Shown here: one piece after another, positions 32,576-47,880 of the stretch | Position numbering within the stretch: position 1 is the first letter of the stretch | How the letters are laid out: every line of letters begins with the position of its first letter | Source: Clonostachys chloroleuca | Lineage: Eukaryota; Ascomycota; Sordariomycetes; Hypocreales; Bionectriaceae | Assembly: GCA_037952775.1 (NCBI GenBank) | Contig: JBANAY010000001.1 | Coordinates: 2,914,001-2,978,000, forward strand | Direction: 5' to 3' | Length of the DNA: 64,000 nucleotides | Translations under genes and position numbers: made by a program | Notes under the pieces: generated by a model | What the model saw: only the letters and a program-made list of their open reading frames with translations | What the model was told of the DNA's origin: nothing | Database searches by the model: none

Positions 32576-35336
32576 CTATAAGGAAACCTTGGCACCAAGA
32601 CCATGGCCGACGTATCGTACCTCCTCAACCCAATTCCCGATCCTCAGTGTCACATAGGCGATGGCGTCAAGCTTGAGCTGACCACCCACCACATCCCTGA
32701 GTTTGTCATAGCCGATGCTATCGGGCGACCAATTGACGGGGAGGCGGGGAGTTTGGGAAAGACCTGGTGGTATGGGGAAAGGTTTATCGTTTATAATCTG
32801 GCCAACTGGTTCTGTATGATTGTAAAAAGCTGTAGCGTTTATGTGCTCCAAGTGAACAGTGTTCGCATGTAGAGGCGATGCAAGAGTGAATGAGGCTGTT
32901 GACGAGAATAGATGGAAGGTCGCCTCCCGTATAAATCCCAGACGGGACCCTCCATCTTCGTCATCGTCATCATCTCCAGGAAGTTTCAAGCGCGGCGTAG
33001 GGATGGTAAAGTTGAGTTTGGAGAATGCGATGCCTAGTTCGGGCAACCCTGGGAAACTATCCCCATGGGTTGCCACTTCCAATGTGGTATTCTCGCCAGA
33101 TAGATAATCAGATAATAGGCGTCGGGCGTTTTCATGAGATTCAGGACCCCCGTAGCTGAGAGGATCCCAAGTTGCATGGATGATATTTCCAGTATTGTTC
33201 CCCAGTTGTAAAGATATGTCCTTCGCCACAGCTTCTCCGATGACTTTGCCGTTGTTTAAAATGCGGGCAGAGAAGTAGGGGATGGAGGCTGTGTATGGTG
33301 TAGGATTCGAAAAGTTGACGTTCGCTTGCATATAGACCCCAGTGCTGGATGTATTGAGGATCTGTAGTTCATCTATTTGGGGTTCCAGGGCGTTTAAAGT
33401 GTCTAGAGGGAGACCTGGAAGAGCTGTTAGTCCCCATCTGCCACTGGCCTGTGAGACGACGATAGGAATACTTGATCAAGTACAGATTCTCGGCCGACGT
33501 CACAGGTTATTTCGTTAGTGAGGACGGACGCTTTACTGGAATCTGCCCCTGAGCTGGGACGCCCTTCACCGTCAAACTTCCAAGCACGGTGCCCACTTTG
33601 GCATCAACGGCGGCCTCGACATCAAGTATGATGTCCCTTCCGCCGAAAAGCATCTTTTGAAGAACATCCGAGAACACGGCGTCGTCAGTGATCTTGAGGG
33701 GCACGTCTTTGATTTGTGCTGTAACTTTCAGCAGTTCGTCGCCACCATCCTCGACTCTGGTGGACTTGGCTTCCTGCCACTGTCTTAAATTCAGCTCACC
33801 AAGTTTCTTCCCTTCGAAGAAAAGATCGGCATCAGACCGAAGAGCGTCAACAGCAATATCCAGACTCAGCTCTTCAGGGAGAAGAGCGAACACCTCGATA
33901 TTGCCGGACACTTTGGGAGATGACTCAGGGTCATTTGGGTCAGCGAATGGGCTCGGCAACTTGAAATCAACATCTGTAGCAGAAAAGTTTCGGATAATAT
34001 TGCCGAAAGAGCGGCCGGGAAGGTCAATCGGCACGACCAGATTCTTCAAGAGATCCGATATCCAGGCAGGTAAATCAGAATCAACAATGGTCTTTCCTCG
34101 AACAAAGACCTCAGCGTCTTCGCCATTCAAATAGTGTTTCATGAACATGTCCAGGGGAGACGAGTTGCTCCGAGGGCAGTTTCGCACCAGAGAGTCGGGA
34201 ATCTGACCGATGATACCCACGGCGTTTGCAGTTACGTCGGCATCTGGCCGCACCTCGATGAGACTTGTGGCCGCTTCCGCCACCTCAATATAAGGCTCGG
34301 ATGCGTCGCAATTCGCCACGAGAATATCGAAACTAAGTGGTGGTACATCTGCGGCAATAGGATAATCGTTGTGCACGACGATGGAGACATTGGCACCAAC
34401 TGCCTTCCTGCCGCTAGGGCCTAGAGGGACATCATGGAAATTGAGACGCTCAATCTTATACTCGGGAATACTCGGAATCTTATTAGCTGCGAGGACATCA
34501 GTAAATGTTCTCGCCAGAAAAGCAGACAAGTAAAATCATTGCAAAATCATCTTCTCTCCAAAGTACAGGGAAGCGAAAGAATTATAGAGGGATTGACCTT
34601 CAAAAACCAAGGTTTCGACAACACTGTGTGTTCCGAGTGGAATAAAACCAGATTTGACGGTGATATCGGCGGCGCCAGTGAGCTTCAGCCATTCCAGCTT
34701 GCCCGTCAGCCAGTCGTTGGCGATTCTTCGGATATTCTCCGCATCGCCAGGGCTCAGGTCTGTCACAAAATCCAACGCCGTGGTATGACCATCCACAATA
34801 TCTATGGTAAGAGCGGGCACAACCGCCCTTCCTAGCAGCGAGTTGTTGTAGTGAGGCAAGAAAACACTCAAAGTTGTCTCCTCTGTTTCGAGTTTTCGCA
34901 TAACGCCAGTGGCAAGCCTGCCAATACGTCGAGCGTTGTCATCGCCTACTTTGGAACCATCTAGTCTGAAATTGGCCTGGATACGGGCCCTGACACCGTC
35001 AGAGGTGATGGACTCCACGGAAAGGCTTGTAGGCTCTACAACCGCAGCTTGCTCGGCGTACTGCTGGACGGCACCAGGCACGACGAACCCGCCGATCAGG
35101 ACAGCCACGACCAGGATGGCTAGGATGATCGAGGCGATGATGCTTGGCCATCTGAGCGACTGCTTAGAGCTCGAAGCAGCCTTCTTTTTTGGAGATGTCG
35201 TGGAGGGCTCGGTTTGCTGTCCATCTCCGGAAGCTTCTTGCTGCCCACCAAGGAGAGGGGTTGATTCGGTTGCATTTGAGTCCACTTGCTGATGGTTCTC
35301 AGATGATAGAAGAGGGGATCTCTCGTCGGAAGCCAT
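32576..35336 (-). CDS. DUF3712-type single-pass membrane protein
   Basis: Exons are 34567-35336, 33537-34509 and 32576-33448, about 871 residues. The N-terminal 65 residues are polar (MASDERSPLLSSENHQQ, with a repeated PLL acidic dileucine-like motif) before one transmembrane helix (IIASIILAILVVAVLIGGFV). Beyond it, repeated beta-rich LEA/DUF3712-like modules are punctuated by FEG/GxSL and TALDFVTDLSPG. Such proteins occur in filamentous fungi, and vacuolar or endomembrane location is a guess from the dileucine motifs. The first intron (34510-34566, 57 nt) removes an in-frame TGA but ends in GCGAG with a weak tract, so it should be checked. The second intron (about 87 nt) has a clean CTCACAG end. 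Confidence 0.7.
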
Positions 35337-35938
35337 GATGGCGGGTCCGGAGGCAGGGTGGGCGCAAGCGAATAGCTTCTTCTCTTAGTTTGGCGTAGAC
35401 ATGGAACTAGACGCAGGGAGAAAATGAAAGGGTTGCGGCTGGATAGGCGAGTTTGGAAGAGAGTGAGTTCGAGATGACTCCCAGCCGGCCGTAGTGTGTT
35501 TCTAGGAAGATGGTGAGGCGAAACAAGGTGGGCGCAAGGTGCAAGGCACAAGTGATGATGACGATACGCGACCAGCGTGCAAGTGGCTTTGACCCTGATT
35601 GCCGGCCCATTCTGATTGGAAGAGCTGGGTGCTCCCCTGCATCCCCGGAGACCCTCAGCTGGAGTGGGTGGTACAAGGTACAAGTGACTTGCAAGTACCT
35701 GTACATCACACAAATGGCCTTCCTCCACTAAAAGATTTGTGACCGCTGGTACTCGATATCGGCTTCATGCTTGCTCGCTTCGTGACTCAACAAATACTCA
35801 TAGTTCCAATCTCTCCGCAGCCGGTTAGATCCTTGGCTTCCTGGATATCTGAATTGCCTTCTCTGCTTCTTCAATTGCAATTGCTCTTCTGGGTCCGACT
35901 GTGAATTTCCAAGGCATAACGATCATCCAGCTCTCAAG
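35337..35938. promoter_or_regulatory. Divergent intergenic DUF3712 gene / ARG3
   Basis: 602 bases between outward-facing genes. Contains the TGACTCA site listed separately. No ORF supported. Confidence 0.5.
35783..35789. promoter_or_regulatory. Gcn4/CPC1-type site upstream of ARG3
   Basis: A perfect TGACTCA, 150 bases before the ARG3 start. This is the known binding sequence of Gcn4/CPC1/CpcA, the general amino-acid control activator. One 7-mer can occur by chance; its place before an arginine gene makes it credible. Confidence 0.6.
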
Positions 35939-37115
35939 ATGAGGTCGAACGTTTTCCGAGCTGCCCAGTTAGCCTGCAAAGGCGTCCCCAAAAGGAATTA
36001 TTCCCAATCCTCAGGCCCAAGGCATCTGATGTCAATTGCCGATGTGTCTCCTGCTGAATTCACTTCGTTGGTGCGCAACGCTGCGGCACGAAAGACTGCA
36101 GTCAAGAGCACTCAGCCACCACTATCTCTTACCACTGGCCTTGCCAACAAGACGGTGGCCATGATATTCAGCAAGAGGAGCACTCGAACCCGTGTCTCTA
36201 CAGAGGCTGCTGTGACCTTGATGGGTGGCAATCCCATGTTTTTGGGCAAGGATGACATCCAACTTGGAGTAAGCCTACAGTCTCACGACCGTTCAATGTG
36301 TCCGATGCAGAAGCTAATATCCATTTCAGGTCAACGAGTCGCTATATGACACTTCAGTAGTTATTTCCTCTATGACCTCTTGCATGGTCGCCCGTGTTGG
36401 ACCTCATTCCGATGTCGCCGACCTGGCTAAACACTCCAGCGTTCCAGTCATCAACGCTCTGTCGGACGACTTCCATCCTCTGCAGACCATCGCTGACTTC
36501 CTCACCATCCACGAAGCTTTCCCAGCATCACAAAGCGGCAGTTCCAGCCTAGGCCTTGAGGGCCTCAAGGTTGCCTGGATTGGAGACTCCAACAACGTCC
36601 TCTTTGACCTTGCGATTGGTTGTGTGAAGATGGGAGTTGATATTTCCGTCGCTTCCCCTAACGGCTACGGCATCCCGCAAACTATGAAGGATCTCATCAA
36701 CTCGGCTGCCCAGGGCGTGTCCTCCCCCGGAAAGCTTTTCGAGACGAATGTGCCAGAGGAGGCCATCAAGAATGCCGACATCCTCGTCACTGACACGTGG
36801 ATCTCCATGGGGCAGGAGAGCGAAAAGAAGAAGCGTCTGGAAGCCTTCGCCGGGTACCAGATCACCAACGAGCTCGCGAAGCGGGGTGGTGCCAAGGAGG
36901 GCTGGAAATTCATGCACTGCCTGCCGAGGCACCCCGAGGAGGTAGCAGACGAGGTCTTTTACAGCCCCCGATCTTTGGTGTTCCCCGAGGCGGAGAATCG
37001 CCTGTGGGCTGCTGTCTGTGAGTCAATGTCTCTGATCTACCGTTATATGATATTAATTTCTGATGTGGATCTAGCTGCCCTGGAAGGATTCGTGGTTAAC
37101 AAGGGCCGACTTTGA
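35939..37115 (+). CDS. ARG3: Ornithine carbamoyltransferase, mitochondrial
   Basis: Makes citrulline from ornithine and carbamoyl phosphate. Exons are 35939-36268, 36330-37017 and 37075-37115 (352 residues). The N terminus, rich in Arg/Ala with KRNYSQ, is a mitochondrial presequence. Catalytic motifs are present: [13 protein letters not shown] (STRTR carbamoyl-phosphate site), [15 protein letters not shown] across intron 1, and KFMHCLPRH (HCLP loop, ornithine side), with [10 protein letters not shown] also conserved. The last exon encodes only [19 protein letters not shown] lies upstream. The gene is tail-to-tail with ILV6, 191 bases away. In Neurospora the orthologue is arg-12. Confidence 0.96.
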
Positions 37116-37306
37116 AGGATATTTACTCATTCATGATATGGCCTGGAAGTAACGGTAGTTCCATTGTAGTTACAAGTGTAAAAAAAGTTCATTATGACAA
37201 GGTGAAAAATGGAGATGATTTCAATATCACAATTTTCAGTTCCATTTAGGGTTATAAATATAAACAAGCTAAACCCGAACCCATCACGCAACGCCTTATA
37301 CAACTT

Positions 37307-38307
37307 CTAACCAGGAGGAAGCTGGCTGGCGTCGACAACGTCGTCGGCTTCCTTGACAATCGGCTCCTCGTTGGGGCCGTGCAGGGGATCTTGGCAGTGC
37401 CATCAGCCCAGTTCGGGCAGATTCGAGGATACCGAAAGGTGCAATGAGCTTCAGGAACGAATCAATCCTGGTCTGCTTTGCGGATCTGTGTTGGGGTTTA
37501 GCATTGTATATCAAGCAAATTTTTTTTTGTCAGGGGGCCACTTACACTTCGACAATGCAGCTAGTGTTGCTAATATCAAGAACCTTGCCTCCGAACTGAT
37601 GAGTGAAGTAGGTAATGGTCTTGAGATGCTCATGCTTGTGTCGCAAGGCTTCACTAGCAGCGAGCTTGCTGGGGTGGAAATCCTTGGCGAGTTCCTCCAA
37701 AGACTGAGTCTGTGGCTCTTCGCCCTCAGCGGGTACGCCAGCAGTCATCTCCCTGTGGTGCTCGAGGAGCTCCTCGAAGTACTCGGGGCCCAGAATGTTG
37801 ATCTTGGCGAGAAGAAGCTCACGCTGGACAAGGGCGGCATGGGTGTAGTCCAAGACAGCCCAGACGGGGACGAGATCCTCGAGTTGGCGGCGGGCCTGTT
37901 CAACGACACCATCGTGGCCGTTAAGAACGATGGTCATGCGGGACAGGTCCTTCACTTCGGTGTTGCAGACTACCAGCGACTCAATGTTGAAGCCGCGGGC
38001 GGCAATGATGCCGGAGAGGCGGGACAGCACACCAGGTTCGTTCTGGACAAGGCAATTGAGGATGTGTCGCTTCGGTGGCTCAGCCGATGGTGTGGGTGTC
38101 TCATAGAGGATGTTGGAGACAGCAGCCTGAACGGACCAGGCTGGGGGGTGTTGGAGACGGGGAGGGGGCCGAACGACGTCGCAAAGCCTTGTAGGCGATG
38201 GCCGAGGTCGAGCTGCTGGATGAGTGTCTCATGCCATTGAGCGAGGCAGCGGTGCGAGCTGCGGCAGCCCATCGAGAGGCCCCAGCCATTGGTCGGAGAG
38301 ACATCAT
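37307..38307 (-). CDS. ILV6: Acetolactate synthase regulatory subunit Ilv6 (two frame breaks)
   Basis: Regulatory subunit that gives valine feedback control to acetohydroxyacid synthase in mitochondria. Exons are 37546-38307 and 37307-37485 (60-nt intron). The presequence (MMSLRPMAGASRWAAAARTA) is followed by STSAIAYKALRR and PAWSVQAAVSNILYETP. Then comes the ACT domain HILNCLVQNEPGVLSRLSGI with GFNIESLVVCNTEVKDLSRM, and the C-terminal domain including HQFGGKVLDISNTSCIVEV, SFLKLIAPFGILESARTGLM and VVDASQLPPG. Two frame breaks interrupt this: a six-C run at 38143-38148 (one C too many) and the CCCC run at 37384-37387 (one base too many or two too few). Corrected length is about 312 residues. 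Both look like homopolymer errors. Confidence 0.93.
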
Positions 38308-39428
38308 CTTGCAATTGAGTCAGCGAGAACCGAAGGGCCCTGGAGCTGAAGGGGCAAGATGAGAAGGAGCACAGGAAGCTGCCCTGGGATTCAAGACAAT
38401 GGATCAAGAGAGCACCCTTGTGACTAGATAAATAGTCAGAATCGGAGCGAGGCCGTCAAAGAATGACTTGTGGGAAAAACGTCGGAGGTTGATCGGAGGG
38501 TCGGTTACCCCACATTCTTGCAGCCTCAGGCGCAGAACAGGTCCACTGGCCATGCCCGCTGGTTCCAATGGCACTGGCCATGTTGCTTGCTTACCCGCCT
38601 GGCGGTTGATGCTGAAGCTGGAGGGTGCGTCTTCACTACTGATTCATCTGCATCCAGGGCAGTCGGAGTAAGCAGGACGAGGACCTACTTGTCTGCTGCA
38701 TCGGGACTGGAGGGGTTAAGCTCGTGTCTGTGAATCACCATCATCTGTCAAAAATATATGACCATTCATTTTGAATCAAATCGAAGTGAGTCGACTTCCA
38801 AGATATGATGAGGACATTCTGAGTAATGCTTGCTCGCGGTGACATGTCTTGCCTGTGAATGAGAAGAGCTGTGATCCGTTCATCGGAGATTGATCGGCTC
38901 TGTTGATGCAGCGCAATCCCGAAGTATTCTCACCTGCATTCAATGTGAAGCATATCTGAGCATGAATTAGCTCCTTTGTTGTGTCGCCGGTGTGCAGTAT
39001 TGTCCTCCAATATGATGCTAATTAATACAAAGACGGGCCATCTTCAATTGTTAGTTTGCGATAAACCAAGATTTGAACCCAGAGACAGTCTCAGGCCCCA
39101 TAAATCCGGCCCTGATCCCTGTGCTTCGGTGCTGTACAGGTACATTCATCCATCGGTTCGTGGAGTTCGGTACGTACCGAGTCCATCGCGCCAATGTGCT
39201 GCTCACCAATCCCTCACCTTAGCAGTTAGGCTGTGCCTTAGTCGACCGCGACGATCCTGGGGATTTTTCAACCTGCATCTCCACTCAGCATCAGGCGCAA
39301 TCCCTTCAAAACCAATCCACACTTATCACGAGCGCGCTGCGAAATCACACAACATCCTGCCACCGCAAACGAGCTCACCAATTCACTTTGAAACACCGTG
39401 ATACTCGCCGCCAGTAGGCACCGCGGAG
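38308..39428. other. Intergenic ILV6 / KH protein
   Basis: Promoters of ILV6 (minus) and the KH gene (plus), which face away from each other. Near-matches to the Gcn4 site (TGAGTCG near 38786) occur but no perfect one. No gene supported in 1.1 kb. Confidence 0.45.
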
Positions 39429-41427
39429 ATGGACGAACCAGAGCGAGCCCCCGTTAAACGATCCCGTTTCGATCAGACAGAACCAGAGCCGAAGAAGTCT
39501 CGATTTGACCGTCGTTCTCGATCGCCACCCTCCCGGCGGGCTGAGGGTAGAGACCGCAGCCCTCTTTCGCGAGATGGTGGCTCTGAGCCAAGGAAGCCCG
39601 CCGGCGATGCAGCAGCTGCTGCAGGTATGACAGGACAACCCTTCGTCTTCGTGTTTGACTAATCTGACTCCGTCTTAGCTGCTGCCGCTGCCAGAATCAA
39701 CGCCCAGCTCCAGGCCAAGAAGGGCATCCAACATGTCGATGTCCCACCTATCCGATCAGAGGGCGCGCCAGCAGCCCAGCCGACAACATCCTCCAGCAGC
39801 GCTTCTAACCCTGCACCTGTGTTGAATGGCGATATGTATGTCGCAGACGGCGACTATATTCAGGACATCGAAGTCAACGACTTGAGAAACCGATACCTAG
39901 TGACTAAGGGGTCCACGCAGAAAATGGTAAATATTTTTGATATCCCACTGATTATCCCAGCTCATACACCTGCCTGGCCGGGTGTATGTCGAAGAGTCTC
40001 AAGCTTACCAGCGCGATAGCTCGCGACCAGTCCCCCTTCTCTGCTCCTGCTGACTCCCGCTTGAACTAGATTAAAGATGAGACCGGCGCTGGTACGCTAT
40101 ACACTCCTCAATTACTCTCTAATGTACGAGCTATTGTTGACTTTTTAAGACGTTACCACTCGAGGGAGTTACTATCCGAACAAGGCTCTTGCTACCGCAG
40201 CGGTATGCTTCCCGATTTTGCGGCTTTTCCTTTACGACTCTGCTAACCAATATAGAACCCTCCGCTCTATCTTCACATTACAAGCACCTCCAAGGAAGGC
40301 CTGGAGTTGGCTGTCCAAAAGGTCAAAGAGCTTATCCAGCAGGACCTCCCACAGCTCGTGGACGATCGTCGTCTCCGTCGTAGAGACCAGGAACCAGTTG
40401 AGAAAGATGAGTTTGGTCGCGTGGGTGGCTTCTAATGAACTTGGCTTGGATATGAAACTATGATGCTGACAGTGTGAAAGCGAAAATGGAGGGTCGAAAA
40501 GGTGCCTATTGATCTCGAACCCATCCCAGGGTTCAACTTGCGCGCCCAAGTCGTCGGACATGGCGGCGCTTATGTCAAGCACATCCAGCAGGAAACAAGC
40601 TGCCGGGTTCAGATAAAGGGCCGTGGCTCGGGGTATCTCGAGGCCGCTACTAACAAGGAGAGCGATGAAGACATGTACCTTAACGTGACGTACGGCTTTC
40701 ATCCTTTCCCATAAGATCAAGCTTCCGCTAATTCGCTGCTACAGTGGCCCAGACTCTGATATGATTGACAGGGCAAAGGAGCTTTGCGAGGACTTGATTG
40801 CCAATGTTAAAGAGCAGTATGAAGAATTCAAGGCCCGTCCACCTCGTCACCACGGAGGCCATGGTGAGCATAGAGAGCACAGGGGTCATGGTGGCCATGG
40901 GGGTCATGGGGGCCACGGAGGCTATGGCGGCCATCATGGTGGTCATGGAGGCGGTTATGGGGACCAAAATCGCGGCTCCTCTAACAGCGGACAATATGGA
41001 CATGGTCGATATGGTTCAGAAACTGCTTCATCCAACAGCCCGGCACCCCCTGGCGTAACCAGCGCCACTACTGCAACCGACTATGCTGCCCAGTATGCGC
41101 AATACTACGGTGGCCAAGACCCCTACGCCCCTTGGGGAGGCTATCAGAAGTAAGCCTATGGAAGTTTTCTACAAAGTCACCTATTCACTAACAATATACA
41201 GCTATGTTGCCTTGTACCAGCAATACTATGGTGCCCAAGGACAGGCCTCAGCTCAGGCACCTGGACAAGCTGCTCCGGGAGCCCCTGGGCAGTCAGCCTC
41301 ACCTCCTCCGCCACCGAGCGAATCCGCTCCTCCACCACCTCCTCCCAGTGCGGCTCCGCCGCCACCTCCACCTTCAGGGTCACCAGGTGGTAATTTCAGC
41401 GCAGTACCACCTCCCCCTGGACTGTGA
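39429..41427 (+). CDS. KH-domain RNA-binding protein, KHDC4/BLOM7-like
   Basis: Eight exons (39429-39624, 39679-39926, 40070-40091, 40150-40202, 40256-40420, 40481-40689, 40745-41149, 41202-41427) with consistent phases give 507 residues. The N terminus is an RS-like segment (KRSRFDQ, KKSRFDRRSRSPPSRR). The first KH-like module has NDLRNRYLVTKG, IKDETGADVTTRGSYYPNK and PPLYLHI; the second has NLRAQVVGHGGAYVKHIQQE and RVQIKGRGSGYLE. A His/Gly repeat (GHGGHGG) and a Tyr/Gln plus poly-Pro C terminus follow. This order matches human KHDC4 (BLOM7), a Prp19-complex-associated splicing factor; function is inferred from that. Exon 3 is only 22 nt. Confidence 0.85.
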
Positions 41428-42347
41428 TCGTCTCCATCTAACCATGGCTCAACCGATTATGGTTGCCAATTGATGTTCTGAACGACACGAGGATGGTGTC
41501 AGACGACAATGGATAAAATTGCAAAGACTCTTGCTTCAACTGCGAGTAGGGAGAGTTTCGTATTCCAGGAGCCATTCTGCATTTCGTTTGATTCTGAGCG
41601 TTGCTGATGAAAAGCTACTGGTGAAATCCCTGATTATGGAAAAGACAATCTCAACTAGGTATTCGACAACATCCATATTTAAGTCTAATCAATAGCTTCG
41701 TTTTGCTATTCCCCTAAAAATTAACTCATTTCATTTTTGGTAGACTATTAATTGAGTAAGTCTATTCCAGCTAGACATTGGCAAAAATGATATGTGCCTA
41801 CCTAGGTAGACTGGTCATAACACGTATACATAACTGATTCATATATCTATGGCTGGCTGATTGGTCTCTTGTAATAGGATCAACGAAGCTGGCATCTGGC
41901 TGAAAAGATCATGGCCCTCCGAATGCTGGAGACTCAGCTTGTGTGATATAATAAGTTATGGACTCTATTTTGAACAGCAAGGCTATGAGAAAGGCAGTGC
42001 ACATAAAAGCAGCAAGAGAACTTAGTTTCAGAGAAAACTACGGGCTGTATTAGTCTAAACTGGAACTAGAGATAGAGTTACGCTTGCGATTACGATCATG
42101 ATAATTATACATTATGCTATATCTTTCAAGCAAGATCGTTAATAACGGAAGAGAGTCGGGCAAGCTTTCATGTAGAGAAAGTACATTTGACAGTAATGCC
42201 CACCCTAAATGCGGCACGGCCCAGGGCTGGCTCCAAAGCGGACCCAGAAACCATTGACGTACCTGCAGCCAAGGTTGCATCCTCCATCTCCCGCCGACGG
42301 GAGATGTAGACAACCAGCAATTCGATCGAGGCCATGAAACTGCGAAT
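41428..42347. other. Intergenic KH protein / TRAPPC13
   Basis: 920 bases: KH gene 3' region and TRAPPC13 promoter. A CTACCTAGGTAG palindrome lies near 41802. Nothing else supported; the minus frame 42168-42905 is a GC-rich shadow of TRAPPC13. Confidence 0.45.
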
Positions 42348-43403
42348 ATGAGCCACCAAAGATACCCATCCCACGATGCCGTGAAGGAGCCTCACGCAAT
42401 CTCCCTCAAGGTCCTGCGGTATGCACTTCAAAGCCCCCGGGAGCACACATATACCTAACCCAGCATCTCGCGCCTCATTAGTCTCTCCCGCCCATCCCTC
42501 GTCCCCCAGTACCCGTTCGAGTCGCCAGAGTCTCTCTCCACGGCCGGCAGCATCAGCACCACCTCCAAACCCTCCATCTCGCCGGCCTCGCTCGCCTACA
42601 GCTCGAACGGGGAGACCAACTCGGCCCCCTTCCTCCTCAGCCCCATCGTCAACCTCCCCGTGAGCTTCGGCTCCGCCTACGTCGGGGAGACCTTCAGCTG
42701 CACGCTGTGCGCCAACAACGACCTGCCCGGCGGCTCGGGCAAGAGCATCCGCGATGTGCGCATCGACGCGGAGATGAAGACCCCCGCGGGCATACGGGCG
42801 CAGAAGCTGGAGCTGTCGGGCGCGGCGACGGGACCGCTGGACCTCGCCGAGGGGGAGACGCTGCAGGGGGTGGTGACGTTCGACCTGAAGGAGGAGGGGA
42901 ACCACGTGCTGGCGGTGACGGTGAGCTACTACGAGGCGTCGGACACGAGCGGGCGCACGAGGACGTTCCGGAAGCTGTACCAGTTCATATGCAAGCCGTC
43001 GCTCATCGTGCGGACCAAGGTGAGCGCGCTACCGGGCGTCAAGGCTGCCGCGGGCGGCGAGGAGGAGGAGGAGAGGAGCAGATGGGTCCTGGAGGCGCAG
43101 CTGGAGAACTGCAGCGACGAGGTGATGCAGCTCGAGAAGGTGGCTATGGAGTGCGAGGCTGAGCTGGCGTACCGGGACTGCAACTGGAAGGTCAGCGGGA
43201 GCACGAAGCCGGTGCTGCATCCTGGGGAGACGGAGCAGCTGTGCTTTGTTGTCAACGAGAAGGAGGACGGCAGCCGGGTCAAGGCCACGAGAGATGGGAG
43301 GATCATCTTCGGGGTGCTGGGTATTGGTTGGAGAGGGGAGATGGGCAACCGAGGGTTCCTGTCAACGGGCAAGCTTGCGGCAAAGGCACAGGTTGAAGTA
43401 TGA
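42348..43403 (+). CDS. TRAPP complex subunit 13 homologue
   Basis: TRAPPC13 (DUF974) is a peripheral subunit of the metazoan/filamentous-fungal TRAPPIII tethering complex. Exon 1 is 42348-42418 (MSHQRYPSHDAVKEPHAISL), then a 63-nt intron, then 42482-43403; 330 residues. The domain hallmarks are LSRPSLVPQYPFESPESLST, FLLSPIVNLPVSFGSAYVGE, FSCTLCANNDL, DLAEGETLQGVVTFDLKEEG, VSYYEASD and RKLYQFICKPSLIVRTKVS. It is shorter than human TRAPPC13 (about 417 residues) but near usual for fungi. Exon 2 has strikingly GC-rich third positions compared with its neighbours. Confidence 0.88.

Positions 43404-47880
<4,477 letters not shown>

Noticed and set aside
39040..39110. tRNA-like B-box (GGTTCAAATC on the minus strand)
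   Set aside because: No T-stem or acceptor stem pairing around it and no A-box at the right distance.
42168..42905. 245-codon minus-strand ORF
   Set aside because: Shadow of the GC-rich TRAPPC13 gene on the other strand; Arg/Gly-rich composition typical of antisense frames.
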